Shown here: one piece after another, positions 53,574 to 64,000 of the stretch
Numbering within the stretch: position 1 is the first letter of the stretch
How the letters are laid out: every line of letters starts with the position of its first letter
DNA from: JAWXUU01 sp044426045
GTDB lineage: Bacteria; Bacillota; Clostridia; Christensenellales; CAMQZB01
Assembly (NCBI GenBank): GCA_044426045.1
Contig: JAWXUX010000007.1
Span: 1 to 64,000, forward strand
DNA length: 64,000 bases
Reading direction: 5' to 3'
Program-made: the position numbers and the translations under genes
The notes under the pieces: model-generated
What the model was told of the DNA's origin: nothing
Databases searched by the model: none
The model's input: only the letters and a program-made list of their open reading frames with translations

Positions 53574-56500
53574 ATGAGAAACACTATTTTGAAACGCACA
53601 CTTGCCCTTTTCCTAGTTTTCGTTTTGGCTTTCACAAGCTTGAACCTAGATTGGAATTTACAAACTGTTTCGGCGGATACGGAATCTTCCACTGAAAATA
53701 CTGCCGTGGCGGTAAAAACAGCTGCCGATGTGTCACCGTATTATTTTGACGAATCGGACAACGTGTTTAGAACAACGACGGACGATGCAATAGTATCCGT
53801 GTATTATACTGATTCAAATGAAGATACAATCACCCTTGACAAGGAGTGTACGGTTTATTATGTTTTGACTGGATCTGAAACTAGCGAATATTACAAAAGT
53901 GAATATTTGGCATATGTTGATGTTAAGACGGATACTGAAATCACTAGCACCCTTGAAACTGACGTTACAGAATGCGATGTTGCAAGTTCCACTTCCGTTG
54001 TTTCTGACAACAGTGATGACGTTGTAATATTCGACGTGAACGCTGGCATAGATGTTTATCTTACATACCCAAACACTGACAGCGATGCCGAACCTATCAA
54101 ATATTGGAAAGAACTTGATTTGTGGCGCGTAAATGACGACATAACCAACACAGTTGAGCCAATCATTAATTCAACATTTATTAACGAGGATTCAAATTAT
54201 CGCCTTACTGGAGATACTGAGCTTCAATCTTCACTTATTATATCATCTGGCGTGACAGCAAACATCGATTTGAATGGATATGTTCTTTCTTTTGCGGATG
54301 AATATAAAGAAGCAGCCGTTGAAGGCACTATTTTGTATGTTAAAGGCACGTTGAATATTTATGACAGCCGTGGGAGATAAAGATGCAACGCATTATTGGA
54401 ATGGTTCGGATGTTGTTGACACTGATCCTAACCCTGATAATAATAATGACTACAAATTCAAAGGCGGTGCAATCACAGGTGGTGCTACTTCAAAAATAAC
54501 AAACAACACAAACGTTGGGCTTGTTTATGGCGGGGGCGGAATTTTCGTTCTCAGCTCGGGTAAAGTGAACATGTATGCCGGAACAATCATCGGCAACAAA
54601 ACAAAAACAACCAATTCTTATGGCGGCGGTGTTTATGTTTGGAACGGCGGTGTGTTCAACATGTATGGCGGTGAAATCAGTTATAACTCCTCTGCTTCCA
54701 TTGGTGGCGGTGTTTATTCTGATGGCGAGTTCAACTTGATTGGCGGTAAAATCAAAAATAACACTGCAACCTACGGCGCTGGGATTTACGCCGATGGCGA
54801 AGTTTCAAACGATGATGCCAAGGTTACAATAAGCGGTGGCACGATTTCTGCCAACACTGCAACCTACGGCGCTGGTATTTATGTTGCGGGCACGGTTGTT
54901 ATGAATGGCGGCTCCGTGACAGGTAACAAAGCTGACACCGGCACAGGTGGTGGTGCTTATCTCAAGGACGGTTCATTCACGGTTTCTGATGATGCCAAAA
55001 TCTCAGGCAACACAGCGGTGAGAACAACAGGAACAACAACCAACAACGTGAACATCCCAAATAACAGCATGACAATCACAGTTGCGGGCGCTCTTACTGG
55101 CACAATTGGCGTTATTCGCCAAAGCGGAACTGGCACAGTTGCAACTTATTCAGGCACATATTCCGAATTAGGACTAACAAACATCACCTCAGACGATACC
55201 TCTTATTATAGATTAATCAATGAAGACGGCACAGTTGAGCTTATACTGTCTCAAATCATTGACGGAAAAAACGATTCTATTGTATATTACAAAGATGCAA
55301 TCACCATAAATGCAGTGACAGACTCCGACGGCACAACAACAGAATCAAGCCCTTTCTTTGCCAAGACTGATCTCACAGGCGCAGCGACATACACTGTCAC
55401 TCCAACAACAGGTGCGGGAACTTATGATAAAAGCACTGGCAAGTTGACTGTTACAAGCGTTGGTGAATTTAAAATTGAAGTTTCTGTTGAAAACACCGAA
55501 AATGATCCTCCGAAATATGGCACAGCAACTTTGACAGTTACGCAAGCAACAATCACCCTTGATAGCATTTCCGCAATAGCGAGTGCCTATGATTCTAACA
55601 ACCGATATGTCGAACTTGATCAAAGCGTATACGTTGAAGTCACCAACGAAGATGGATATCAAATCACAGGCGTTATTAATAACGACGATGTCGCTTTAGA
55701 CTTTTCTGATTCATACGGATATATCACAAGCACAAGTTATAGCACTGATGACTTCACTGGCTCAAAAGGCTATGACATCACCGTTCACGGTTTGACACTT
55801 ACTGGTGCGGACAGCGGGAATTATATGCTTATCATCAATTTAGATGATGATAACCCACCAACAGTTACAATAAACACAGCAATCCCATATATCGCATGGC
55901 CTGCTGCAACAGATATCACATATGGCGAAACAACTGCAAATTCAATCCTTTCGGGCGGAAAAGTTGTTGTTAAACTTGCTGACGGCAATGACCAGTATGT
56001 TGATATCACACAATACGGCGATTTTGAATGGACAACCGAAATATCTGGCAAAAATGTCGGAAGCTACGCCCATGCAGTTCAGTTTGATTTTGATGGCAAA
56101 GACGGAGATGATACTAGTACCGTCGGAGATTGGGTTTGGAATGCTACCGACGGAGATTCAGATAATACCAACGGAAATTGGGTCTTGAAGGATACCGACG
56201 GAAATGTGGTTTACACTATTTCAGGTGCCGTTATAACTGCCCTAGAATCTCAAATTCACTACGTGAGCTATGACGTTCAAGCGGCAGCGGTTTCTTTTGA
56301 AGTTTCTGGCAATGCTGTTGTAACCGACGGAACTTTTTCTCCAACATACACCACGACGTGTGAAGTGGGAAGTATAGCTCTCGCAACCGATACATCAGCT
56401 GGATACAAAATTTTATATTACTATATCGACGATAATGGTATTCAATATGACGACTATTCTGAAATTGAAACAGGTGGTACAATCCAATATTATATCGGTG

Positions 56501-59500
56501 CGGAATTTGTCAACGCCGATGGTAGCACGAATTATAACTATCACCACTCTGGTTCTGCCGACAGTACTGCAAAACAAATTGCAGTGTTGAATATTTTTGA
56601 CGAAACAGATCTAACTGAATATTCAACTACTTTTGTTTATACAGCTTCTGCTGATGCAACAGATGATACAACGGCTAATACAGCAGCCACTTCAATTTCT
56701 GCTTACGCTGGCGATATCGTTGTTTTGCCAACGCTTACTACTGATGCCAATAACGATGTTGCTGATTATATCGGTTGGAAATATGACGGCACTATTTATG
56801 ATTTTGGCAGCAGATTCACTCAACCTGACAGCGACGTTGAATTCACAGCAGTGGCAGCGGAAACTGCATATGAAATTTCTGGCTCAATCAGCGGAATAGA
56901 TCTTGACACAACAAAGGGCGCACTTAGCGGTGTTTCAATTTTCCTTATGCAAGGTAGCGAACTTATTGCAAGCGATGTGACTAACGCTGACGGCACATAT
57001 TCAATATCTGCACCAGACGGCAGATACACACTTGTTGCAATGCGTGACCTTGGTAGTATTGTCAACCAAGAAAGCATATTTATTGAAGTTTCTAACGTAG
57101 ATAATTCTGACGACTATGCAGTTTCGCAAGATATTGAACTTCCAAACATTCGCCAAAGCATTTCCTTGAATGTTGATGCAGGTTTCACAGGCATCACAGC
57201 ATCAGGGCTTTATGGCTTTATTGGAGCTGAAGAAGAAAACACAATCAACGTGAATGTGGATCAAGTGGATTTGTACGGCACTGAATATTCCGCAATTCTT
57301 GCAGCGGCAGCGGAGGATGACCTCACAACCGACAATGTGAAGTTGTTTTATGACATCAATGCAACCGAGCAACCTACTTTTGAAACAACCGACGACAACA
57401 CAAACGACGTTGCAACCATAGACGATGGCGACACTATCCCGCTTAAAGATTTCGACAGTGGATTCACTTTTTATATCCCAATCGCGGGTATGTATCAAGA
57501 CAAAGACTACTACTATGTTTATAAAAGTGATGCGAGCGGAATTGTTGAAATTTTGACACAATCCAACAGCATTATCAAAGACGATGAATATTTCAGCATA
57601 TTGGATAATGACACCCTCGTTATCCACACAACAGAGCCAGTGGTTTTCGCACTCGCGTTTGAAAATGATACATACACAATGGAGGGTGCAGAACTCACTT
57701 CCAAAGTATATAGCAGTGATTCGATTTCGTTGGAGAATTTGGGAATATTCACTAGTGGCAGCACATACACAGATAAGACTGGTACTGTTGAAAATATTCT
57801 CCTCAACACGTCAGATTACGACTGTTCATATATTGTCACTCCAATAAGTGGGGCTGGCGTGTTTGATGAAGAAAACAACACTTTGAAAGTCACAAAAGTT
57901 GGCACATTTGAAATTTCAGTTGTGATTCCAGCAAGCGAAACTACAAATGCTCGCGAATGGATTATAACTTCAACGCTCACTGTTGATCCAAAACCTGTTT
58001 ATATCAGTGGCATTGAAACAATAGACCGAAGCTATATTGACGGGTACTACTACGCTCAAATCGAAAGCGGCATTGGAACAATTACTGGTATCATAAACGA
58101 AGATACTGTTTATGTTGATACCTCTTCTGCTAGCGGAACTATCACTGATGCAGCTGATGTAGATTCTGAGCAAGATGATTATGATGCTATCCTTACTGCT
58201 ACCGATAGAACTTTCAATGTTTCCGTCAGCGGTGTCAAACTCACTGGTGACGATGCTGGTAACTACACAATTCAAAGCGTGGCTGATTCAACGGTTTATA
58301 TCGACGTCAATGACACATATTTCTCTTGGCCAACAGCAACAAGCATAACATACGGACAAACTTTGAACGATTCAACACTGTACGGCGGTAAGGTTTATGT
58401 TGTTGAAAAAGATGCTACTCAAGTCGAAACTATCACTTTGATTGATGGCGATTTTGTTTGGGACAACACTGCCCTATCGGTAGTGAACGATGCAGGCACA
58501 TATAACGCCGCAGTTTCTTTTGTGGTGAATGATGAAAACACAGACACTTTTGAAACTGAAATTACACTTGATGAAGCTACTACCTTTAAAACTGATGTTA
58601 CTTTTGTATCTGGCACACTTACTGACACACTTACTGACACAAATTACGTGAAAGGCGATACTATACAAGCAGGCACGGAAATAACTTCAGGCACAACAGT
58701 ACTTGCGAACATCTCCTACCAAGAAAAATATGCATATGTTGAAAGCACAACTCAATATATTTCATATGTAATCAATGTAACGCCAGTGGTGTTCAGTGTT
58801 TCAGACGATACGCAAGTAGCTTCAAGCTATGGTTCTGCGCTATATCCAACGGTTGTTGGCACATACACAGAAATCATCACTGATACAGACGGAACAACAA
58901 TTTCCGAAGAGAGGACATTGCCTTTAAGCGACTATAACGTTATATACTTCCAATCAACAGATGCTGGCTATGTCACAATCGAAAACCCAACTGAAGTTGG
59001 AACATATCTTGTCGGTTGTGAATTCACAAGCACAAACTATCACCATTCAGGCACAAGCGAAAGCACGGCTAAGCAAATTGGTTCTTTTTATATCACCGAA
59101 AGCAACGAAACCGTGACAACATACAATGTGAATTTTTATGTTAACAACGTGAAAAACGATGATTTGTCAACAACTGTTAAATATCAAGACGTATTGATTT
59201 TGCCAACGATAGCTGGTGATGATTATATCGGTTGGGCAAATTCAGATGGAACTTTTTATGAATTTGGTGCAAGACTTCCATATACTTTCGAATCGGACAC
59301 TACACTAAACGCAGTTGCGGCTCCAGAAACATATGCAATTTCGGGAACAATCAAAGGAACTGAACTTGGGCAATCAACTGACAGCGGCATCGCGGGGCTT
59401 AGCCACATTGCAATCACAATCATGCAAGGAAGCGAAATCATTGCAACAACTGAAACAAAAAGCGATGATGAAAGCACTGCTGATATAAACGAAGTAGGCA

Positions 59501-60831
59501 CATAGTCAATCAGCGTTCCCGACGGCAGATACACTCTTGTTATTTCGCGCGACCAAACCGTGAACAATGTTATTTCATCATTTGTTGAAGTTAGTGGCGA
59601 AGCTGTTCCAGATCAAGATTTCACAATTTCTGACACTCTTCAAAACACAACTTTGGAAATTGCTTCAGGCGTTGGTGCAATCACCGTTTCTGGCGTGAAT
59701 GATTTGATTGAAACTGATAAAGAAAACTCAATCAATATCAGCATAAGTTCGGCAGATATTTATGGAGATGACCAAATTGAATATGCGGAAATAACAACTC
59801 TTGCCAGTGAGGCGGGAATAGAAGCCAACAATTTGAAAGTCTTTTACAGTATTGATATCGAGCAACTTGACAGCAATTCTGGCTCGTTCACCGCACTTGT
59901 TGACCTCAATGAAAGTTACGACACAACGGTCATAGATGATAATACATATTTGACTTTCTATATCCCGATTGCGGCTTCATATCAAGGCATGGATAACTAT
60001 GTTGTTTATCGTTATCATGAAGGCGAAGTTGATACACTCACAACAACTGCAAACGACTATGGCGAATATATCGAACTTATTGATAATGGCGCGACACTGC
60101 TTGTCAAGGCGAGCAAATTCTCGCTTTATGGCGTTGCGTTTTATGATAACGAAGTGGTTGCAACAACGACAACAACTTCTTCATCATCAGGCGGTGGGTC
60201 ACTTTCGTTCGATGTTTCGTTTGATTTGAATGGCGGAACTGGTTCTGCTGAAAGCTATACTCCAGATAAAAATTCAACGATAACTCTTCCAACCGACATA
60301 ACAAAAGACGGTTATGTGCTAGCGGGTTGGGAAAATTCAAGAACTGGCGAATTTTATGCGGTGGGCAGTGAATTCACGATGAGCTCACAAGATGCGAATT
60401 TCGTCGCGGTTTGGGAAGTTGCAACGGCTTCATATTTCACGCTTTACTACTCTAGCGACGGTGCGACTATCCAAAGCGATGTTGATATCGCAAGTGGCTC
60501 GACTGTTGAAATTGCTAGCTTCGATTTGCAAAAAGACGGTTATGTTTTTGCGGGATTCCGCAGTGACTACGACGGCGTGCTTTATCAATCTGGCGAGGAA
60601 TTCAAAATGCCAAGCGATGATGTTGTGATGACTTGCGAATGGCAAGAAGTTGTGGCTGGCGAGATTGTCACTGATTCTTCATCAACATGTATTTGGTGGA
60701 TTATTTTGGTTATTGTTATAATATTTGTTTTCTTCATTTTCTTCATCATTTGGAAAAGAAAGAAAGACGAGGAAGAGGAAGAAGAATTGGAAGAATTGGA
60801 AGAAGCTGGAACAGGAAGAATGGAGCGATAA
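53574..60831 (+). pseudogene. Giant repeat-rich surface protein, disrupted by a frameshift and an amber codon
   Basis: If intact it would be about 2,418 residues. It has a signal peptide (ATG 53574 after AGAGAGGGA; cleavage near TVSADTE), then a beta-helix region rich in GGGVY...GGEI units (54480-55040). Two homologous modules follow (55258-57660 and 57661-60165), each with Ig/MBG-like YDG parts, a VLPT..GW..DG segment and a carboxypeptidase-regulatory-like domain ending DGRYTL. Two Listeria-Bacteroides (InlB-type) repeats (60205-60420, 60421-60640) precede a C-terminal membrane helix with KRKK and an acidic tail. Frame +3 ends at TAA 54378; reading resumes in frame +1 from about 54376. TAG at 59503-59505 interrupts the second module. 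Probable adhesin, cell-surface anchored by the helix. Confidence 0.8.
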
Positions 60832-60932
60832 ACCAATGCTTTTGGCTCTCCAAAAAAGCAAAAAAACCACGGCATGTTTGACTTTGCTTGAACTGGCAAG
60901 ACAAAACAAGGCGTAGGAAAAGATTAATATTA

Positions 60933-60971
60933 AAAGGCGATGAATATATTTATTCATCGCCTTTCTTTTTT
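60933..60971. terminator. Bidirectional terminator between the surface protein and the metal permease
   Basis: AAAGGCGATGAATA and TATTCATCGCCTTT form a 14-bp perfect stem with a four-base loop, followed by a T-rich run on the plus strand and A-rich sequence before it. It stands about 100 bases past the surface-protein stop between convergent genes. Confidence 0.9.
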
Positions 60972-61054
60972 ATAAAATTATATATAGCAAAGTTTGCATT
61001 TAAAACTTGAACCTTACTTGCTTGTTATCTGTTACCCGTTATGTTATCTTGCTT

Positions 61055-62311
61055 TTATTTTGCTTTTATCTTGCTCGCAAAATATTTCACAATTCCTCTT
61101 GCCATAAGCACAGCAAAAACCACGCTGAGAACTGTGATGATAAATCCCGAACTGCCGTGCGATACGCTTCCTGGTTGCAACATGATTTGCAAATTGAAAT
61201 TCGCCACTGCAAAGTCAATCAAAATTCCCACAACAAGTGCAACCACGATTGATGTTGAAAGATAAATCGCTGTGATTTTTTTGCCGAGCGCTTTATTTAT
61301 CAGCATGATAGACGCAATGTTTGTGACAGGGCCAACAAACAAAAACACGAACGCAGAACCAAGCGACATGCCCTTTGCAACAAGGGAAATCGCAATCGGA
61401 ATTGAAGCGACCGAACAAATATACATCGGCAAGCCAACAATCACCATTGCTATCATTGCAAATATACCGCCGTCAAGCCCAATCGATACGAAAAAGTCCG
61501 CTGGGATGAATGTGCTTATCAATGTGGCAATGACTATGCCCACCAAAAGTCGCACTGAAAGTTCGTCAAGAAACCCGCCATATGCACTTTTCAATGCTGG
61601 CAATAATTGAGAAAAGCCTTTCTTTTCGCCTCTAGGTTCTTCATGACATCCGCAGCCGCAGTGGTCTTCTTTCTTTTCTTCGTGACATCCGCAACTGCAG
61701 TGGTCTTCAACTACTTCTTCGTGACATCCGCAACTGCAGTGGTCTTCAACTACTTCTTCATGACATCCGCAACCGCAGTGCTCGTCTTCATGTTTTTCTT
61801 CATGACATCCGCAACCGCAGTGATGTTCTTTTATTTCTTCATGACCGCCACAGCCACAACCGCAACTGTCGCCAATTCCATCAGTTTTCACAACCTCGTC
61901 TTTCGCAAAAACATCAACAAGCGTGCCCGCAATAATGCCGGAAACAAATGCCGTGATTGGCCTCACAATCGCCATAAACGCGCCCATAAGCGAATATGTC
62001 GCAAGAATACTATCCACGCCCGTTTGTGGCGTAGAAGTCAAAAATGACACCACTGCACCGTTTGAAGCACCGTTTTTCTTCAGCCCCAAAGCTGTTGGAA
62101 CAACCCCGCACGAACAAAGTGGCAATGGCACGCCCACAACAGACGCTTTCAACACTGATGAAAAATCATCCTTGCCCATGTGTTTCAAAATCGTTTCTTT
62201 TTTTATAAATGCATCCATGATTGCAACAAAAAGCAATCCTAGCATAAGATATGGCGCAATGTCGATAAACATATCAACAAAATTCACCACAAATAATTTC
62301 AAATATTCCAT
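61055..62311 (-). CDS. Metal permease of the DUF318/YraQ type with Cys/His repeat loop
   Basis: The 418-residue protein has about eight helices in two halves. The first half holds PLCSCGVVP (Cys66, Cys68) and TSTPQTGVDSI, typical of the SO_0444/YraQ permease family linked to Cu/Zn efflux. Between the halves, residues 150-225 form six HC(G/S)CGCHEE repeats, four of them at a 13-residue period, clearly a metal-binding loop. The second half has GLPMYICSVASIPIAI. The start follows AAGGAG. It is the second gene of an operon with an ArsR sensor 10 bases upstream, consistent with metal-induced export. Metal identity is inferred, Zn(II) likely. Confidence 0.85.
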   Translation of the reverse strand: MEYLKLFVVNFVDMFIDIAPYLMLGLLFVAIMDAFIKKETILKHMGKDDFSSVLKASVVGVPLPLCSCGVVPTALGLKKNGASNGAVVSFLTSTPQTGVDSILATYSLMGAFMAIVRPITAFVSGIIAGTLVDVFAKDEVVKTDGIGDSCGCGCGGHEEIKEHHCGCGCHEEKHEDEHCGCGCHEEVVEDHCSCGCHEEVVEDHCSCGCHEEKKEDHCGCGCHEEPRGEKKGFSQLLPALKSAYGGFLDELSVRLLVGIVIATLISTFIPADFFVSIGLDGGIFAMIAMVIVGLPMYICSVASIPIAISLVAKGMSLGSAFVFLFVGPVTNIASIMLINKALGKKITAIYLSTSIVVALVVGILIDFAVANFNLQIMLQPGSVSHGSSGFIITVLSVVFAVLMARGIVKYFASKIKAK

Positions 62312-62320
62312 TTACTCTCC

Positions 62321-62668
62321 TTATTTCAATTTATCGTTGCCGTGTTGCATATGCACAAGCCCCGTGTTCAATATTTCCAAAATGTGTCCGTCATCCAACG
62401 AATAAAAAGTTTTTCGCCCCTCGCGCTGAGTTTTCACTACCTTATAATGCCTCAAAATTTTCAATTGATAAGAAACCGCCGGTTGTTGCATTTTTAACAT
62501 AATCGCCAAATCATGCACACAAAGCCTGCCATCTTGAAGCGCAAACAACAACTTAATCCGCGTGCCATCCCCAAATATCTTGAAAAAATCCGCCAAATCA
62601 GTCAACATAATATCGCTAGGCATATCCGCTTGTGCTCTGCCCGCTATTTCACAACAAAATTTTTCCAC
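62321..62668 (-). CDS. ArsR/SmtB-family metal sensor (CzrA-like alpha5 site)
   Basis: The 115-residue repressor has a winged helix (LCVHDLAIMLKMQQPAVSYQ) and, in the last helix, SLDDGHILEILNTGLVHMQH, an exact DXHX10HX2H pattern as in the Zn/Co sensor CzrA. Cysteines near the N-terminus (FCCEI) and in LCVHD could make a second, alpha3N-like site. The start is GTG at 62668, after AAGGAGGAG. It precedes the permease gene by 10 bases and would release the operon when metal binds. Confidence 0.92.
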   Translation of the reverse strand: MEKFCCEIAGRAQADMPSDIMLTDLADFFKIFGDGTRIKLLFALQDGRLCVHDLAIMLKMQQPAVSYQLKILRHYKVVKTQREGRKTFYSLDDGHILEILNTGLVHMQHGNDKLK

Positions 62669-62681
62669 TCTGCTCCTCCTT

Positions 62682-62701
62682 ATATAAGCGTATGCTTATA
62701 T
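62682..62701. promoter_or_regulatory. ArsR-type operator
   Basis: ATATAAGCGTATGCTTATAT is a perfect 8-base inverted repeat with four-base spacer, directly upstream of the sensor gene and next to its RBS, in the usual place and form of an SmtB/CzrA operator. Confidence 0.8.
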
Positions 62702-62801
62702 GTTTATATTATTATATTCGCAATTTCCAAAAATGTCAAGCAGATTTTCAAATTGTTTTCTATTAATTTATATATGGCACAATAAAACACTTGTGCAATT
62801 A

Positions 62802-62830
62802 TTGACAAAGCAAACATCATATAGTATAAT
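62802..62830 (+). promoter_or_regulatory. Promoter of the PF06541-type gene
   Basis: TTGACA (62802-62807) and TATAAT (62825-62830) with a 17-base spacer: full consensus at both boxes. The ORF start is 41 bases downstream. Confidence 0.9.
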
Positions 62831-62870
62831 TGCATTAAACGTTTTTATGAGTAAAATAAGGAGATGGGGA

Positions 62871-63659
62871 GTGCGATTCCCTGAGATAAATATGTTTTGG
62901 ATTGATGCTATTTTATATGTTATGATATATAGTTTTGCGGGCTGGGTGTGCGAATGCGTGTATTGCTCAGTTTTGGATGCGAAACTCACTAACCGTGGAT
63001 TTTTGAATGGTCCATTTTGCCCGATGTACGGCGTGGCGGCAGTCGTGATGGTGTGGGCGCTCAACTTTTTACCACAGTATATAAGCGTTGTTTTTGTTGG
63101 AAGCGTGATAATCGCATCACTGATTGAATATGTCACAAGTTGGGGCATGGAAGTTTTGTTCAAGGCGAAGTGGTGGGACTATTCAAAAAAGCGTTTCAAT
63201 ATCAATGGCAGGGTTTGCCTTTTGAACTCAACGCTGTTTGGAATTCTCGGTGTGGTGCTGATGTTCGATTTGCACCCAGCAATCAGCGGGGTTGTCACAT
63301 ATTTCGGTTATGAATTCAAAATGGGATTTTTGATTGCATTCTTGATGTATTTCACTTTCGACCTTTCTGTCACGCTCTACAGCGTTCTTGGACTCAATAT
63401 ACAGCTCAAAAGAATTGCAGAACTAAAGGAAAAAATAGAAACAAAATATTCGACAATTTCCGAAATACTTTCCGCAAAAGAGAGCGAAGAAAAATCAAGG
63501 CTGGAAATGGCATATGAAAACCTCTCGCACAAGTCGGACATATTAAAACGCCGAATCTTGGACGCCTTTCCCGACGTGCAAAGCTTGAAATATAATAAAA
63601 CCCTAGATGATTTGAAAAACCACCTCAAAAAAGGAAGAAATAAAAACGACGAACAATAA
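62871..63659 (+). CDS. Putative ABC transporter permease-like membrane protein (PF06541/DUF1113)
   Basis: The 262-residue protein begins with a helix containing the family's SFAGWVCECVYCSV, then RGFLNGPFCPMYG, about five helices in all, and a C-terminal cytoplasmic coiled-coil (LKEKIETKYSTISEILSAK onward, about residues 180-262). The start is taken as GTG at 62871, 7 bases after AAGGAG; an ATG 15 codons inside also would fit the family start. Despite the database name, no transport role has been shown for this family. It stands alone with its own strong promoter. Confidence 0.85.
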   Translation: MRFPEINMFWIDAILYVMIYSFAGWVCECVYCSVLDAKLTNRGFLNGPFCPMYGVAAVVMVWALNFLPQYISVVFVGSVIIASLIEYVTSWGMEVLFKAKWWDYSKKRFNINGRVCLLNSTLFGILGVVLMFDLHPAISGVVTYFGYEFKMGFLIAFLMYFTFDLSVTLYSVLGLNIQLKRIAELKEKIETKYSTISEILSAKESEEKSRLEMAYENLSHKSDILKRRILDAFPDVQSLKYNKTLDDLKNHLKKGRNKNDEQ

Positions 63660-63670
63660 TCAATGAGCAT

Positions 63671-63710
63671 TAAAAAAGCACTATAGAAAAAACTATAGTG
63701 CTTATATTTT
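63671..63710. terminator. Bidirectional terminator
   Basis: AGCACTATAG and CTATAGTGCT form a 10-bp stem with a six-A loop, between A-runs on the left and T-rich sequence on the right. It serves the convergent genes on both sides. Confidence 0.9.
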
Positions 63711-63716
63711 GCGTGT

Positions 63717-64000
63717 TTAAGATTTGGCTTCTTCGATTGCAGAGACAATTTCGCTGTTTAATCTGGCGTAGCCTTTTTTTACGTCCATTTCAAATTCGTT
63801 CCTTGGCAGCTCCATCGATGTATCGTTTATCACAATAATCAATCGGATTTCATCCATTTGGGATTTTTTAAATTCAGCGTGTTCATTTACAAACGTGATT
63901 TTCTCGTCTCTGTCCCATCCATCATCAGTAACATCCGCAACCCAAATTCCCCACAGGTCTTCATCATCAATATATTCAAAAAAACTGTCCGTTCCAAGCA
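63717..64000 (-). CDS. Partial gene, C-terminal 93 residues, unknown
   Basis: The minus-strand frame has stop TAA at 63717-63719 and stays open to the right edge, where the start lies outside. The visible part is acidic and rich in Asp/Glu/Trp (FEYIDDEDLWGIWVADVTDD, then RDEKITFVNEHAEFKKSQ and ELPRNEFEMDVKKGYARLN). It has no Cys or membrane segment. No family recognised. Confidence 0.75.
   Translation of the reverse strand, partial: LGTDSFFEYIDDEDLWGIWVADVTDDGWDRDEKITFVNEHAEFKKSQMDEIRLIIVINDTSMELPRNEFEMDVKKGYARLNSEIVSAIEEAKS

Noticed and set aside
59503..59505. TAG as a sense codon (recoding or pyrrolysine)
   Set aside because: TAG is used as the ordinary final stop in purD (9053), the 51127 membrane-protein gene and the epimerase gene (52258), and no pylT or pyl genes are seen. 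A point mutation of TAT is simpler.

Overview
The window comes from an AT-rich, anaerobic, Gram-positive-type bacterium, most likely an uncultured Clostridia or related gut Firmicute. The evidence is an Rnf ferredoxin:NAD+ oxidoreductase operon, formate-tetrahydrofolate ligase, a T-box, a ZTP riboswitch, GatCAB-dependent tRNA amidation, a SpoVB-type flippase, lipoprotein-dependent ABC uptake of the LplABC type, and strong AGGAGG-type ribosome binding sites. Most genes lie on the minus strand.

Layout. 1-113: the 5' end of a group II intron that runs off the left edge, inserted just behind the terminator of the rnf operon. 169-5079: rnfCDGEAB. 5138-8800: a GNAT-like protein, a LysM protein, a SpoVB-like flippase and a folate-type ECF S component with an apparent ATT start. 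9053-20836: an eight-gene purine operon, fhs-purE-purK-purL-purM-purN-purH-purD, behind a promoter and ZTP riboswitch. 20915-26626: gatB, gatA and an aspS-gatC gene fusion behind a T-box whose specifier looks like AAC (Asn), so the operon makes Asn-tRNA(Asn) by amidation. 26722-46498: a uronate cluster of KDG kinase, KDPG aldolase, PPi-type phosphofructokinase, MATE exporter, SDR reductase, KdgF, two cytoplasmic heparinase-II/III-fold lyases, a complete oligosaccharide ABC importer, five unrecognised small membrane proteins and an IclR regulator. 46723-53277: AEC transporter, PutP, MnmA, a membrane protein and an epimerase. 53574-60831: a roughly 2,400-residue surface protein broken by a frameshift and an amber codon. 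61055-62668: a metal permease with a Cys/His repeat loop and its ArsR-type sensor. 62871-64000: a PF06541-type membrane protein and a partial gene.

How the parts fit. Fhs supplies the 10-formyl-THF used by PurN and PurH, and the ZTP riboswitch senses the intermediate that builds up when that cofactor runs short. The FolT-like gene next door may serve the same folate need. The uronate cluster reads as: import oligo-uronides by ABC transporter, cleave them inside the cell with exolyases, open the unsaturated monomer (KdgF), reduce it (SDR) to KDG, then phosphorylate and split it (KdgK, Eda). No sulfatase, GH88 or KduI is present, so an unsulfated polyuronate such as alginate fits better than a glycosaminoglycan.

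The intergenic DNA carries three repeat families. The first (four copies) is a 143-206 bp inverted repeat with arms ending in heptamer arrays; the heptamer differs between copies but matches between the two arms of each copy. The second is a MITE-like element with GGG(C/A)ACTTCTAAAAA ends (two copies). The third is a GC-rich palindrome inserted in the aspS leader. No tRNA, rRNA or CRISPR array was seen.
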